Shown here in pieces: positions 1-9,500 of a DNA stretch of 64,000 nt. Each line of letters starts with the position of its first letter. Position 1 is the first letter of the stretch. A program made the position numbers and the translations under genes. The notes below the pieces were generated by a model that was given only the letters and a program-made list of their open reading frames with translations, was not told where the DNA came from and made no database searches. The DNA is from Glycocaulis sp. (GTDB lineage Bacteria > Pseudomonadota > Alphaproteobacteria > Caulobacterales > Maricaulaceae), in assembly GCA_022565665.1 (NCBI GenBank), contig JAIUMI010000002.1, positions 1 through 64,000 on the forward strand, written 5' to 3'.

Positions 1-65
1 ACACCGGCGTCGTGCTCGCGCAGCATGCCGATAATCTGCTCTTCCGAATAACGGCTCTTTCGCAT
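1..65 (-). CDS. IS3-family transposase OrfA, N-terminal fragment (partial at window edge)
   Basis: An ATG at 65-63 on the minus strand opens a frame starting MRKSRYSEEQIIGMLREH and continuing to the window edge. This is the usual beginning of the small helix-turn-helix OrfA of IS3 elements, which binds the terminal repeats and is joined to the DDE-containing OrfB by programmed frameshifting. Only about 21 codons are present, so whether the transposase is intact cannot be judged. The spacing from the inverted repeat at 126 to this start is normal for the family. Confidence 0.8.
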   Translation of the reverse strand, partial: MRKSRYSEEQIIGMLREHDAG

Positions 66-126
66 GGTCCATCCTCTCCTCGATGGACTCTACCATTCAA
101 TGGCCGGAAATCAGGGGGCTGGGTCA
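1..126 (-). mobile_element. IS3-family insertion sequence, one end (runs off window)
   Basis: On the minus strand the sequence begins at 126 with TGACCCAGCCCCCTGATT, which resembles the terminal inverted repeat of IS3/IS407-type elements. About 60 bp inside it lies a start codon for a transposase OrfA. The rest of the element lies left of the window, so the second inverted repeat and any target duplication cannot be seen. The sequence right of 126 is AT-richer and without clear genes. Family assignment rests on the IR and the first residues of OrfA; the subgroup is an inference. Confidence 0.8.
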
Positions 127-378
127 TCTCCACCGTTTGTTGGGCAAAAGGCATTTAAACGCGATGGAAAGAATGTAATTGAGATTGGTCAGCGCGAGCA
201 GTAATTATTTTCGCGGTTACCTTAAAGGCGCTAGGTCTTTAATGGTCTACCGGGTGGATTTGACCAACACAGTTATAGGCAAGCAGCTTGCTCTTGATGC
301 CAAGCAGCAAGCTGTAACGGCGCGTTTTGCTGCCGATATTAAACCTTAGTAGCATTGCAGCGAAATTATAGGCGACAA
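127..378. other. Intergenic stretch beside the IS end, possible gene remnant
   Basis: About 250 bp of lower-GC sequence with no recognisable gene. On the plus strand a frame is open from 179 to a TAG at 347-349. It could start at TTG 185 or ATG 242, and it would end in VTARFAADIKP. It has no convincing ribosome site and I do not recognise the product. It could be the tail of a gene cut by the adjacent IS, or chance. No hairpin followed by a T-run is seen. Confidence 0.4.
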
Positions 379-573
379 CTAAAAATCGTGGGCGATACCC
401 TTCTTTTCCCAATCGCCATAGCGGGTGGGTTCAGGGCCTTTGGGTCCGCCCAGCTCTTCGGGCAGGTCAGGATCACCAGCCGCCTTGCGGCGTGCCTCGG
501 CCTCTGCAAGCGCGCGCTTTGCCGCCTCGCTGAGCGGTTTTTCCGGTGTGTCTTGCAGGTCGTTTCCGGTCAT
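379..573 (-). CDS. DUF1674 / SdhAF4-like succinate dehydrogenase assembly factor
   Basis: This 64-residue protein ends in [18 protein letters not shown] followed by IAHDF, the conserved C-terminus of the DUF1674 family. Its mitochondrial member SDHAF4 binds flavinylated SdhA and helps succinate dehydrogenase assembly. The N-terminal half is charged and helical (alanine- and glutamate-rich), without signal peptide or membrane segment, so a cytoplasmic soluble protein is expected. It is transcribed divergently from htpX, with only 65 bp between the two start codons. Length is typical. The family call is firm; an SDH role in this organism is by analogy. Confidence 0.88.
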   Translation of the reverse strand: MTGNDLQDTPEKPLSEAAKRALAEAEARRKAAGDPDLPEELGGPKGPEPTRYGDWEKKGIAHDF

Positions 574-638
574 ACCAGATATCTAGGAACAAACAGGCCG
601 CAAGGCCAATCCTCCCCGCATGTCACGAGGCATTTGCG

Positions 639-1529
639 ATGACATTCAATACGCTGCGTACCTTCATGCTGCTGGCGGCGCTTACAGCGCTGTTCATCGG
701 CGTGGGCTATCTCATTGGCGGTCCCGGCGGCGCGGCCATCGCCTTCTTCATCGCCGCCGCGATGAATGTGTTTGCCTGGTGGAATTCCGACAAGATGGTG
801 CTGTCCATGCACGGCGCGCGCGAGATCGGTCCCGATGAGCCGAACGCGGCCTTGCGCCGCTTTGCGCAGGACACGATCGCGCTGGCCGACCGGGCGAACA
901 TGCCCCGCCCGCGCGTCTATGTGATCGACACGCCCCAGCCCAACGCCTTTGCCACCGGGCGCGACCCGAACAACGCTGCTGTTGCCGCTACATCGGGCCT
1001 TCTGACCCGCCTCACCCGCGAGGAGGTGATGGGCGTGATGGCCCATGAGCTGGCCCATGTGAAGAACCGCGACACGCTGACCATGACGGTGACGGCCACG
1101 CTCGCCGGTGCCATCGGCTTTCTGGCGAACTTTGCTCTCTTCTTCGGGGGCAATCGCGGGCCCGGCGGGCTGATCGGCGCGATTTCGCGGGCGCGTGAGT
1201 ACGAGGCCGATCGTGTGGGCGCGGAGATCTGCGGCCAGCCGGTATGGCTCGCCAACGCGCTGGAAAAGATCGAGCGCGGGGCGCGCACCACGCTGAACCC
1301 GGCCGCCGAGCGCAATCCGGCGACCGCCCACATGTTCATCATCAACCCGCTGAACGGGCAGGGCGCGGACAATCTGTTCTCCACCCACCCGGCGACCGCC
1401 AACCGCATTGCCCGCCTGCGCCAGATGGGCGGGGCGGGGCGCTATCCGCAAGGGCCGTGGGGCGATGAAGGTCCGTGGAGCGGTTCGGAAGGCTCTGACC
1501 GCCAGACCTATGGCGGCCCCTGGGGCTAG
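639..1529 (+). CDS. htpX: Zinc metalloprotease HtpX
   Basis: This 296-residue membrane protease belongs to family M48 and degrades misfolded inner-membrane proteins under stress. Two hydrophobic segments lie near the N-terminus (about residues 7-24 and 27-45). The zinc motif is H136-E137-L-A-H140, and the third ligand lies in the later [12 protein letters not shown] stretch. Another hydrophobic region follows the HEXXH. The start at ATG 639 has GAGG eight bases upstream; a longer frame from 546 would overlap the divergent DUF1674 gene and put junk before the membrane anchor. The C-terminus carries a Gly/Pro/Trp-rich tail ([13 protein letters not shown]), common in alphaproteobacterial HtpX. 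A strong terminator follows directly. Confidence 0.95.
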   Translation: MTFNTLRTFMLLAALTALFIGVGYLIGGPGGAAIAFFIAAAMNVFAWWNSDKMVLSMHGAREIGPDEPNAALRRFAQDTIALADRANMPRPRVYVIDTPQPNAFATGRDPNNAAVAATSGLLTRLTREEVMGVMAHELAHVKNRDTLTMTVTATLAGAIGFLANFALFFGGNRGPGGLIGAISRAREYEADRVGAEICGQPVWLANALEKIERGARTTLNPAAERNPATAHMFIINPLNGQGADNLFSTHPATANRIARLRQMGGAGRYPQGPWGDEGPWSGSEGSDRQTYGGPWG

Positions 1530-1540
1530 CGCGCAAAGGA

Positions 1541-1571
1541 AAAGGGCCGCTCGCGGGGAGAGCGGCCCTTT
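1541..1571. terminator. Rho-independent terminator between convergent htpX and EF-hand gene
   Basis: A perfect 12-bp stem (AAAGGGCCGCTC at 1541-1552, its complement at 1560-1571) encloses a 7-base loop. The A/T-rich ends of the arms allow function in both directions. It sits 11 bp after the htpX stop. Confidence 0.85.
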
Positions 1572-1703
1572 TGGGGCTCAAGGCGGCGGCGGGAGGTGCC
1601 GCCGAGCCCTTGAGTGGCCTTGACCCCCCGCCTACCCAGCCTCCGGGGATTGGGCGGGGAGGAGACTGTCAGCGGGGGGCCGGCCGGCTTTGAGAATTAT
1701 CCC

Positions 1704-2249
1704 TTACCAGGGACGCTCCTCGCCGCCATCTTCCTCGTCAAGCTCATCGGCTTGCTCTTCATTGAGCTGTTCGGTGATCTCGTCCTCGTCCAGCTCTTCG
1801 TCCTCGTCATCGTCGGAGCCGTAACCACCGTCACGGTCGCGGTCTTCGTCCTTGTCTTCGTCATCGCCGTAGCCATGCTCGTCAGACTTGGTCAGGGACT
1901 TTTCCAGGGAAGGCTCGGGATCGAAGGGCTCAGGCTCTTCCATCGGCTCTTCAGGGGTCTCGAACTCATCGACCAGCGGGTCATCCACCAGCGGCTCGTC
2001 CAGCGGGGCCGGATCGGTGTCACGCTGGGTGGCGATGCGCCAGGCCGCGTATTCATCCTCATCCAGATACCCGTCCAGATTCACGTCATAGAGCGTGAAC
2101 TCGGCCTCGGTAACTGCCGGATCGACAGCCTGCAACTCTTCAAAGCTGATTTGGCCATCACCATTGGTGTCGGCTTCCTCGAACGGGACAGCGATGGCTG
2201 CGCCGGCGAGAACAAAGGCTGACACGCCTGAAATCAGAAACGTCTTCAT
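1704..2249 (-). CDS. Secreted EF-hand protein with acidic tail
   Basis: This 181-residue protein has a signal peptide (MKTFLISGVSAFVLAGAAIA, about residues 1-20) and then two EF-hand calcium loops. The first runs D27-T-N29-G-D31-G-Q-I-S-F-E-E38 and the second D55-V-N57-L-D59-G-Y-L-D-E-D-E66; both have all coordinating residues. The C-terminal half is extremely acidic low-complexity sequence rich in Asp and Glu (about residues 85-178), ending in GGEERPW. It is likely a periplasmic or secreted calcium-binding protein; its partner is unknown. It stands alone, convergent with htpX and divergent from the chemoreceptor operon. Confidence is high for EF-hands and export, low for function. Confidence 0.85.
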   Translation of the reverse strand: MKTFLISGVSAFVLAGAAIAVPFEEADTNGDGQISFEELQAVDPAVTEAEFTLYDVNLDGYLDEDEYAAWRIATQRDTDPAPLDEPLVDDPLVDEFETPEEPMEEPEPFDPEPSLEKSLTKSDEHGYGDDEDKDEDRDRDGGYGSDDDEDEELDEDEITEQLNEEQADELDEEDGGEERPW

Positions 2250-2395
2250 ATCGGTCGTTCCTCTGTTGCGCCGGTCCGGGGGAGAAGCGGGGTCGGGTGA
2301 TTGGACCGGCCAGACGAGTCAGAAATGCCTGGGGCGGGTGATGCGTTCCCGGCGCGGTGAAAAAAAATGCATCGGCCGCTGCAAAGCCGGTTTCA

Positions 2396-2410
2396 CTAAC
2401 CGGTCATTAA
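2396..2410 (+). promoter_or_regulatory. Near-consensus CtrA-type box upstream of the chemoreceptor operon
   Basis: CTAA-N7-TTAA (2396-2399 and 2407-2410) differs by one base from the TTAA-N7-TTAA CtrA recognition sequence. It lies about 78 bp before the first gene of the operon at 2488. CtrA control of chemotaxis genes is known in Caulobacterales; binding here is inference. Confidence 0.35.
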
Positions 2411-2487
2411 ACGTGTCAGGTGAAACAGAATGCAGATATTCACCCGCTGCCGATCGCCAGCGCAGTCTTGAAAAGAGCCCCATCGCC

Positions 2488-2829
2488 ATGCCCGCCGGCC
2501 ACCGAAATCGTGCAGCCAACATGATGTGCGCGGGGCTCATTGGACTGATCGCCGCCTTCCCTCTCGCCATGGTTTTCCAGCCCCCCTCCACCGGGGAGGC
2601 CATCGCCATTTTCCCGCCCGGCACGCAGCCGGGTTCGGTTCTGGCCGCGTCAGCGTCAGCAGGCAGCACCGCGATCAGCCTGATGCCCGGTGGCCACGCT
2701 GCACGGCTGGACCTGCCAGAAGGTGGCGCCGCCGCCCTGCGCCAGGCGGGCGCCCTTCTCGTCATCCGCCCCGTTTTCGCTGCCGGTTGCAGCACCTCTT
2801 CACCGCCAATCCCGGAGTCTGCCGCATGA
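2488..2829 (+). CDS. Small membrane-anchored protein coupled to the chemoreceptor
   Basis: This 113-residue protein has one hydrophobic segment at about residues 11-30 ([19 protein letters not shown]), then a segment reading [13 protein letters not shown] and a C-terminal portion [18 protein letters not shown]. Its TGA stop overlaps the chemoreceptor ATG (ATGA at 2826-2829), so the two are almost certainly translated together. I do not assign a characterised family. The topology suggests a short cytoplasmic N-terminus, one membrane pass and a periplasmic domain of about 80 residues, which could be a sensory accessory of the receptor. ATG 2521 is an alternative start that would remove only the charged N-terminus. 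Confidence 0.65.
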   Translation: MPAGHRNRAANMMCAGLIGLIAAFPLAMVFQPPSTGEAIAIFPPGTQPGSVLAASASAGSTAISLMPGGHAARLDLPEGGAAALRQAGALLVIRPVFAAGCSTSSPPIPESAA

Positions 2830-4286
2830 CCCGTCTTGAACAGGTCCGTCACCAGTCCCAGCGGGCTCTCCTCGCTGCTCTCATCGCCTTCGTCCCGCTG
2901 TTTGCGGCCGCAGCCTTCCTTACCGCACCCGAACGGCTGATCGCCGGGACCGCCTTCCTGGCCCTTGTCGCGGGCGGGTGTTTCGCGGTCTGGCGCTCCG
3001 CCCCGCAATCGCTCGCCACACGGCTGTCACTGGCGACCGGTCTGATTGCCTTCCCGGGGGCGCTGACATGGCTGGCCAGCGGGTCGGCCTGGCAGATCGA
3101 CATGCATATGGTGTTCTTTGCCATGCTGGCTGCGGCGACCGTGTTGTGCGACTGGCGCGCCATTCTGGCGGCGGCGGCGGTAACGGCGGTCCACCACCTT
3201 TCCCTCAATTTCCTGCTGCCGTTTGCTGTCTTTCCCGATGGCGGGAACTTCCTGCGGGTCGTGTTCCATGCCGTCGTCGTGATCGGACAGACCGGCGCAT
3301 TGATCTGGCTGTGTGCGCGTATTGTCTCGGCGCTGGACAGCGCCGATGCCGCCATCACCAAGGCCGAAGCTGCCACCGCAGAAGCCAGCCGGCTGGCCGA
3401 GACCGATCACGCGCGCCAGCGTCAGATCGAGGAGAGCCGTGAAGCGGTCAACACGCTGGCCACCGGCTTTGAGAAGACCGTGGCCGAAGTGCTCGGCGAG
3501 ATACGCGCCGCGTCCGAGCGCATGGATACGTTGGCCGCCGATCTGCGCAATGATGCCGGGGCCACGCGCGAGGGCGCAGGCGAGGCCTCGCGCCGGGTCA
3601 GCGAGACATCCGGCCATTTCGAGGCCGTCGCGGCGGCGGCCCAGGAACTGGCTGCCTCCATCGGCGAGGTATCGCGCATCATGGAAAGCACAGACACAGT
3701 GTCCAGCCGCGCGGTCGAGGAGGCGGGGCGCGCCTCCCAGTCCATGAGCGAGCTGGACAATGCCGGCGAGGAGATCCAGGCAATTGCCGATCTGGTCGCC
3801 GATATCGCCGAGCAGACCAATCTGCTGGCGCTGAACGCCACGATTGAAGCGGCGCGCGCCGGTGAAGCGGGCAAGGGCTTTGCGGTGGTTGCCAGCGAGG
3901 TGAAGGCGCTGGCCGACCAGACGGCGAAAGCAACCGGCAGCATACGCGACAAGATCGAGGCGATGAGCCAGGCGTCCGAAGGGGCAAGCGATGCGCTGGA
4001 GCGTATCGCCGGGATCATCGAGGAGATGCGCAGCGCCTCATCGAGCGCGCGCGGCGCCTTCGGCGAACAGTCCGGCGCCACGGCCGAGATCGCCCAACTC
4101 GCCGAACGCGCCGCCGACGCCACATCCGGCATTGATGCACGTATCGCCGAGGTGAACACCGCGGCCGGGCGCACCGATGACGCCGCAGGCCGGTTCGCCG
4201 GGGCGTCTGAGAGCCTGAAAGGAGCAGCTGAACGGCTGGATCGCGAGCTGGCCGGGTTCCGGGATGCGCTCAAGCGCGCCTCCTGA
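2826..4286 (+). CDS. Methyl-accepting chemotaxis protein with polytopic membrane sensor
   Basis: This 486-residue chemoreceptor has an N-terminal region of several closely spaced hydrophobic helices (about residues 14-165) in place of a large periplasmic ligand domain. It includes the stretch [21 protein letters not shown] helical linker and a cytoplasmic coiled-coil signalling domain follow. The hairpin tip contains [20 protein letters not shown] and then [18 protein letters not shown], the interaction site for CheA and CheW. No HAMP domain is obvious and there is no C-terminal pentapeptide for CheR/CheB docking. The start overlaps the stop of the preceding gene. No other che genes are nearby, so it must feed a chemotaxis array encoded elsewhere. 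Confidence 0.92.
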   Translation: MTRLEQVRHQSQRALLAALIAFVPLFAAAAFLTAPERLIAGTAFLALVAGGCFAVWRSAPQSLATRLSLATGLIAFPGALTWLASGSAWQIDMHMVFFAMLAAATVLCDWRAILAAAAVTAVHHLSLNFLLPFAVFPDGGNFLRVVFHAVVVIGQTGALIWLCARIVSALDSADAAITKAEAATAEASRLAETDHARQRQIEESREAVNTLATGFEKTVAEVLGEIRAASERMDTLAADLRNDAGATREGAGEASRRVSETSGHFEAVAAAAQELAASIGEVSRIMESTDTVSSRAVEEAGRASQSMSELDNAGEEIQAIADLVADIAEQTNLLALNATIEAARAGEAGKGFAVVASEVKALADQTAKATGSIRDKIEAMSQASEGASDALERIAGIIEEMRSASSSARGAFGEQSGATAEIAQLAERAADATSGIDARIAEVNTAAGRTDDAAGRFAGASESLKGAAERLDRELAGFRDALKRAS

Positions 4287-4364
4287 CGCCGCCGAACACA
4301 CACTGGACAATCAGGGCGGGCAGCGCCAGTTTCCGCGCCAAGCGGAAATTGAAGGAGAGCGGCC

Positions 4365-5192
4365 ATGGCCCGCCGTCTTGTTGTCGTCACGGGTGCTTCA
4401 TCGGGCATCGGCACGGCGTTCGCGCGAGAATTCGCCAGCCATGGCTGGGATCTGGCCCTTGTTGCCCGGCGCGAAGATCGCCTCAAAGACCTCGCCGAGG
4501 AGATGAAAGCCCGCTATGGCGTGGAAAGCCTCATCATCCCGGCCGACCTTGCCAAGGCGAGCGCGCCAAAGGACATCGTCAAGGTGGTGGACGATGCCGG
4601 CCGCCAGATTGACGGCCTCGTCAACAATGCAGGCGCGGGCCAGCCGGGCTTCTTTGCCGAGACCAAATGGACCGATCAGGCGCGCTTCCTGCAATTGATG
4701 GTCACCAACTATCTTGCCCTGGCCCATCTCGTCGCGCCGGGCATGGCGGAACGCGGCTTTGGCCGGATTATCAACGTCTCCTCGGTCTCCGCCCTCCTGC
4801 CGAGCGCGAACGCGCATACGCGCTTCTCCGGTACGCTCTATCCTGGTGCAAAGAGCCTCCTCATCAAGTTTTCCGAAGCCCTGCATCTGGAACTCTCTGC
4901 GAAGAATGTGCATGTGAGCGCGGTTGCGCCCGGCTACACCTGGTCGGAGTTTCACGATGTGAACGGCGCACGCCCGGTGGTGTCGCAAATGCCGAAATTC
5001 TGGATGCTGACCGCCGAAGAAGTGGCCAAGGCAGGGTATGACGCGGTGGAGCGCGGCGTGGTCTTACGCGTGCCGGGGGCATGGTACAAATTCCTGACCG
5101 CCATGTCCAAAGCCCTGCCCGACCCTGTGGGCCGCGCGCTGATGCGGATGCAGGAAAAGCGTATGGCTGCGCGCATGGGAGCCGCCCAGTGA
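4365..5192 (+). CDS. Short-chain dehydrogenase/reductase (SDR)
   Basis: This 275-residue classical SDR has the nucleotide-binding motif TGASSGIG at residues 9-16, NNAG at 87-90, a catalytic Ser in INVSS (139-140), and the Y159-P-G-A-K163 pair. The arginine after the second strand (ALVARRE) suggests NADP(H). The substrate cannot be read from the sequence. GGAGAG lies upstream of the ATG. The gene overlaps pyrF by four bases, so the two are probably co-transcribed and coupled. Confidence 0.9.
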   Translation: MARRLVVVTGASSGIGTAFAREFASHGWDLALVARREDRLKDLAEEMKARYGVESLIIPADLAKASAPKDIVKVVDDAGRQIDGLVNNAGAGQPGFFAETKWTDQARFLQLMVTNYLALAHLVAPGMAERGFGRIINVSSVSALLPSANAHTRFSGTLYPGAKSLLIKFSEALHLELSAKNVHVSAVAPGYTWSEFHDVNGARPVVSQMPKFWMLTAEEVAKAGYDAVERGVVLRVPGAWYKFLTAMSKALPDPVGRALMRMQEKRMAARMGAAQ

Positions 5193-5878
5193 GCGCCGAT
5201 GCCCGCCTGATCACCGCGCTTGACCTGCCCACGATTGACGAGGCCAAAGCGCTGGTGGCCGCGATCGGCGATGCGGGCTGCTTCTACAAGATCGGGCTGC
5301 AGCTTTTCCCGCTGGGGGGCATGGAGCTGTGCCGGGAACTCAAAGCTGCCGGCCATGGCGTGTTCCTTGATTTCAAGCTGCACGACATATCCGCCACGGT
5401 GGAGAAGGCGACGCGCTCCATCGCGCCGTCGGGCGCGGACTATCTCACCATCCATGCCGAACCGCCGGTCATGCGCGCCGCACACAAGGGCCGGGAAGGC
5501 TCAAGCCTGAAACTGCTCGCCGTCACCGTGATGACGTCCTATGACGATGCGATGCTTAAAGAAATGGGCTTTGCCTATGGGGCGCGCGACCTCGTTCTGA
5601 TGCGCACCGAGCAGGCGCTGGAAGCGGGCTGTGATGGCGTTATCGCCTCCGCGCTGGAAGCAGAAGAGCTGCGCACGCGCTTCGGCGACGGATTTGACAT
5701 CGTGACGCCGGGCGTCCGGCCGGCAGGCAGTGCGGCCGACGATCAGGCCCGCATCGCGACGCCGGCAGACGCCATTCGGAAGGGCGCCACCCGCATCGTG
5801 GTGGGCCGCCCGGTCAACACCGCCCCTGATCCGCGAAAGGCCGCGCAGACCATCAATGCGGAGCTGGCGGGGGTTTAG
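5189..5878 (+). CDS. pyrF: Orotidine 5'-phosphate decarboxylase
   Basis: This 229-residue enzyme makes UMP from OMP, the last step of de novo pyrimidine synthesis. The catalytic tetrad region is F-L-D61-F-K63-L-H-D66-I, and the phosphate-binding end reads TPGVRPAG and then RIVVGRPV. The GTG start at 5189 has GGGAG seven bases upstream, and GTGA overlaps the SDR stop. An earlier in-frame start at 5081 would lie wholly inside the SDR and is unlikely. Length is normal for the group-I bacterial enzyme. Confidence 0.95.
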   Translation: MSADARLITALDLPTIDEAKALVAAIGDAGCFYKIGLQLFPLGGMELCRELKAAGHGVFLDFKLHDISATVEKATRSIAPSGADYLTIHAEPPVMRAAHKGREGSSLKLLAVTVMTSYDDAMLKEMGFAYGARDLVLMRTEQALEAGCDGVIASALEAEELRTRFGDGFDIVTPGVRPAGSAADDQARIATPADAIRKGATRIVVGRPVNTAPDPRKAAQTINAELAGV

Positions 5879-5887
5879 TTATCTTTA

Positions 5888-6110
5888 GTGATGCTCCGCA
5901 CCTCCGTGCGTCGCTTCCTCGCTTACGGGCTCGCAAAGCTCACCCTTCGCTGCGGGCGGCCGTTCGGCCTAGTGGCCCCTGACGGGGCCAGACTGTCTCC
6001 CCGGCGCGCAGCGCCACAAGCGCGAACGCGCGCCCGCGACTTTTCGCGGAACATCGCAACGCGGCCTGTCCCCGCGCAGGCGGGGAATGCGTTGCGGAAC
6101 CAAAGAGTCA
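5888..6110. repeat. GC-rich palindromic intergenic sequence (REP-like)
   Basis: Between the pyrF and trxA ends lies about 220 bp of GC-rich sequence with several short perfect hairpins. Examples are TGGCCCC/GGGGCCA (5973-5990) and CCCCGC/GCGGGG (6070-6085), the latter flanked by GT and AATG. Open frames here lack ribosome sites and look non-coding. The CCCCGC..GCGGGG palindrome recurs near 21070, and related ones lie at 31652 and 61672. Confidence 0.5.
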
Positions 6111-6114
6111 AAAA

Positions 6115-6136
6115 CCCCGGATGTCTCCATCCGGGG
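6115..6136 (-). terminator. Terminator of the tsaE-trxA unit
   Basis: A perfect 8-bp stem (CCCCGGAT / ATCCGGGG) with a 6-base loop is followed on the minus strand by TTTTT. It lies about 30 bp after the trxA stop. Confidence 0.8.
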
Positions 6137-6164
6137 CCTTTCAATCTCAAAAGCCCAACGCGCC

Positions 6165-6485
6165 CTAGAGCGTCTCGTTGATCCACTCCTCGATCTTGCC
6201 CTTGGCCATGGCACCCACCTTGGTGGAGACCAGCTCGCCATTATTGAAGATCATCAGGGTGGGGATGCCGCGCACGCCATACTTGCCGGGCGTCATCGGG
6301 TTTTCATCGATATTCACCTTGGCGACCGTGATCTTGCCGGAGTGCTCCGATGCGATCTGGTCGAGTGCAGGGGAAATCTGCTTGCAGGGGCCGCACCATT
6401 CCGCCCAGAAATCCACAAGCACGGGTCCACCCGCCTTGAGAACATCGGTTTCGAAGGAATCGTCAGACACCGCTTTGGTCGCCAT
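6165..6485 (-). CDS. trxA: Thioredoxin
   Basis: This 106-residue cytoplasmic disulfide reductase has the active site W30-C31-G-P-C34 and the conserved cis-proline loop GIPTLMIF. It reduces ribonucleotide reductase, methionine sulfoxide reductase and other targets via thioredoxin reductase. There is no signal peptide. AGGGAG is a good ribosome site before ATG 6485. It is the last gene after addA, 74 bp downstream, and is followed by a clear terminator. This placement next to addA is common in Alphaproteobacteria. Confidence 0.97.
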   Translation of the reverse strand: MATKAVSDDSFETDVLKAGGPVLVDFWAEWCGPCKQISPALDQIASEHSGKITVAKVNIDENPMTPGKYGVRGIPTLMIFNNGELVSTKVGAMAKGKIEEWINETL

Positions 6486-6559
6486 GGGCTTTCTCCCTTG
6501 GAAGGTTTCAGGCCCGGCACCGGAATCGGCTGCCCAGCCCGCCTTGATTGCCTAAACAC

Positions 6560-9500
6560 CTAGGTAGCAGGACCCGTCCGGTCAAGCGCACGGCTCTGCG
6601 CGGCAAGCTGGAGCGCTTCGTCCATGGCTGTATCGGGCAGCAGCATGGCCCGCGCCTGATCGGTCCAGATGAGTACGCATTGTACCGCCCTGCCCGGATA
6701 CAGGGCACGCAGGAGCGCCCGGTACGCCCCCATCTGGGCGAGATAGGCCGGGGCCACATCCGCCACGTCGCTGGGCGGCGGGCGGTTGGTCTTGAAGTCA
6801 GCGATCATCACATTGTCCGGGGTGACGAGCAGCCGGTCGATCTGGCCGCTTACCTGCACGCCTGCCGGCAGGCCGGGCGCGGTGCCCGACAGCGAGACTT
6901 CCGCGCGCGAGCCCGGCCCGAACAGGGCCACAAACTGCGGATCGGCCAGGATGGCAAGCGCCTCAGCAGCGATGGCCGTGCGGGCAGCATCGTCCAGCTC
7001 CTGATGGCGGGCGAGCAGGCGGCTGGCAGCATCCGCGCGGCTGGCTTCGGGCAGATCAGGCAGGGTCTGCAGCAGCTTGTGGATCAGCGTGCCGCGCAGG
7101 AAGCGCGCGCGTCCCCCATCGGCCAGCGGTGAGAGCCCGGCCGGTTCCCCGCCCGCTTCCAGCCCTGCCAGCAGGCGCGAGGGTGCGAGCGGGCGAACCG
7201 GCGCAGGTTCAGCCGGAGCGGGGTTACGCAGCCAGGCGGGCTCACGCGGCAGGGCAGCCTTCTCCGCCGCACCTTTCTTCGCTGGGTCCGGGTCGGGTCC
7301 GTAGCGGCGGGCCAGAGTGGGGCTTTCCCAGCGATAGCGGGCTGACACCTCATCAATGGCGGTTGGCACCTCGCGCCAGTCCTCGCCCTGCCAGGCTTTG
7401 GCAAGGCGGCCATACCAGGTCTCGGGCTTGGGTTCTTTCGACTGGCCATGCTGCGCGCCGCACACGACCAGCCGGTCGCGCGCCCGCGTCATCGCCACAT
7501 AGAGCAGGCGGGCGGATTCGTGTTCCTGATCCTGGCTCCACCCCTCGCGCAGCGCGGTGATGATATCCGGGGCGAAGGCATCGTTCTCCGACCAGATGAC
7601 CCCGCTATCCTCATGGTCCTCGATCAGCGGATGGCGGCTGGAAGCGGGGCTCGTGGTATCGGGCAGGAAGACGATGGGCGCTTCCAGCCCCTTGGCGGCA
7701 TGGACCGTCATCACGCGCACCTCGTCGCGCCCGCCTTCGGGATCACGCTTCAGCTCGGAATTGGCGCGGGTCACCTCATCGATGAAGCGGGCGAGCGAGG
7801 GCGCGCCTTCGCGCTCATGGGCCAGCGCGCGGGAGAGAAACTCTTCCAGCGGGTCGCGCGCTTCCTCGCGCAGCCGGGCATAGATGCGCGCGGCGCGGCT
7901 TTCGCCTGTATCGGACGCCTCGCTGAGGAACCTGGCGAAGAAAGCATAAGGGGTCAGCGTATCGACGCGCCCGCGCACAGCCTTCAGCGCGGCCCTGGCG
8001 TCGGCCAGCGCAGGCTCATCGCTGCGCTGCAGCGCCTCCCAGAGCGTGCCCTTGCGCTTATCGGCGAGACGGAACAGCACATCCTCGTCAATCGGCGGGA
8101 TTTCAGCCCCCACGGGGTGGAAAGCCGGGCTTTTGAGCACTTCAGCCAGCGCCAGATCATCACCCGGCTGCAGGGCGAAGCGGGCGAGCGAGAGCATGTC
8201 CTGCACGACCAGCTGATCGGGCAATACCATGCGGTCCGCGCCCGCCACCGGCACATTCTTCAGCTTCAGCTGGCGGATGATCTCGGCAAACAGCCCGCCG
8301 CGCTTGCGTACCAGAATGACGATATCGCCGGGTGTGGCCGCGCGTTTGTGCCACTCCGGCTTTTCCTCCCACACCGCATCGCCGCGCTTGATAATCCCGT
8401 CGATTTCCTGCGCCACGGCTTCAGCGAGCTGATTGCGCGGGGAGTTACGCGGCGCGTCATCGACCGGACCGTCAGCCTCCTCATCAAGACTGTCTTCCTC
8501 GCCCTTGGGCAGGCGCGGTGTGAACGGCCAGATCTCCACACAGCCCGGCGTGCCACGCCGCGCTGCCTCATGCCCGCGATAGGCCATGAAGGGATAGGTA
8601 CCGGTGGCGGGGACGGCCTTCGCATTCGGCGCGCCGGTAAAGGCCTTCGTTTCGATAGCTGCGCGTACATCCGCAAAGGCCATATCCACCGCTTCAAGCA
8701 CTTCAGGTGCCGAGCGGAACGAGGTTTTCAGCTCCGGCCTCGCAAACGTCAGCCCTGCGCCTTCAGCCTGCTCACTGAGCCTTGTCCCCTGCTCGATGAA
8801 GCGGGCCGGATCGGCGTTCTGGAAGGAGTAGATCGATTGCTTTTCGTCGCCGACACAGAACACGGTGCGGGCGAGCGGGCCCTGGCGCTCGCGGCCCTCT
8901 CCGGCGAAGAATTCGGCTGAGAGCGCGTCGATCACATCCCATTGTTCCGGCGCAGTATCCTGCGCTTCATCGACGAGGATGTGATCCAGACCGCCATCGA
9001 GCTTGTAGCGCACCCAGGCGGCCATCTCTGCGGTGCCGAGAAGCCGTGAGGCACGCACCACCAGGTCTGCAAAATCCACCGCGCGTTCGCGCGTCAGCAG
9101 GCGCTCATACTCCGTGATAAAGACCCGCGCGAGGGTAAGGCTGGCAGCGGTCAGGGCATGGAGGCGCACAGCCGAGAGCTGACGCAACACCGCCTCCATG
9201 CGCGCACGTTCCGTGCCTTCCGGGCCGAACAGGTTGATGAGGTCGGGGCAGGCTTCGCCCGCACTCTTCACAAAGAGCGAGGCGCGCAGCTCCCCTTTGC
9301 CCGTCAGCATGAAACCGCAATAGGCCTCGAAGGCCTTCTCCCGCTCGCCCGCGCGGGCAAGGCGCAAGGGCGCGTATAGCTTTTCGGCATCCGCTTCAGC
9401 GTTCGTCGCCGGGGAGACGCGGATCGCATCCGCGCAGCGTTGCAGCGCATCGAGGTCCAGCCCGGCGATGAAATCGGCCTTCAGACGCTCTTCATCCGCA

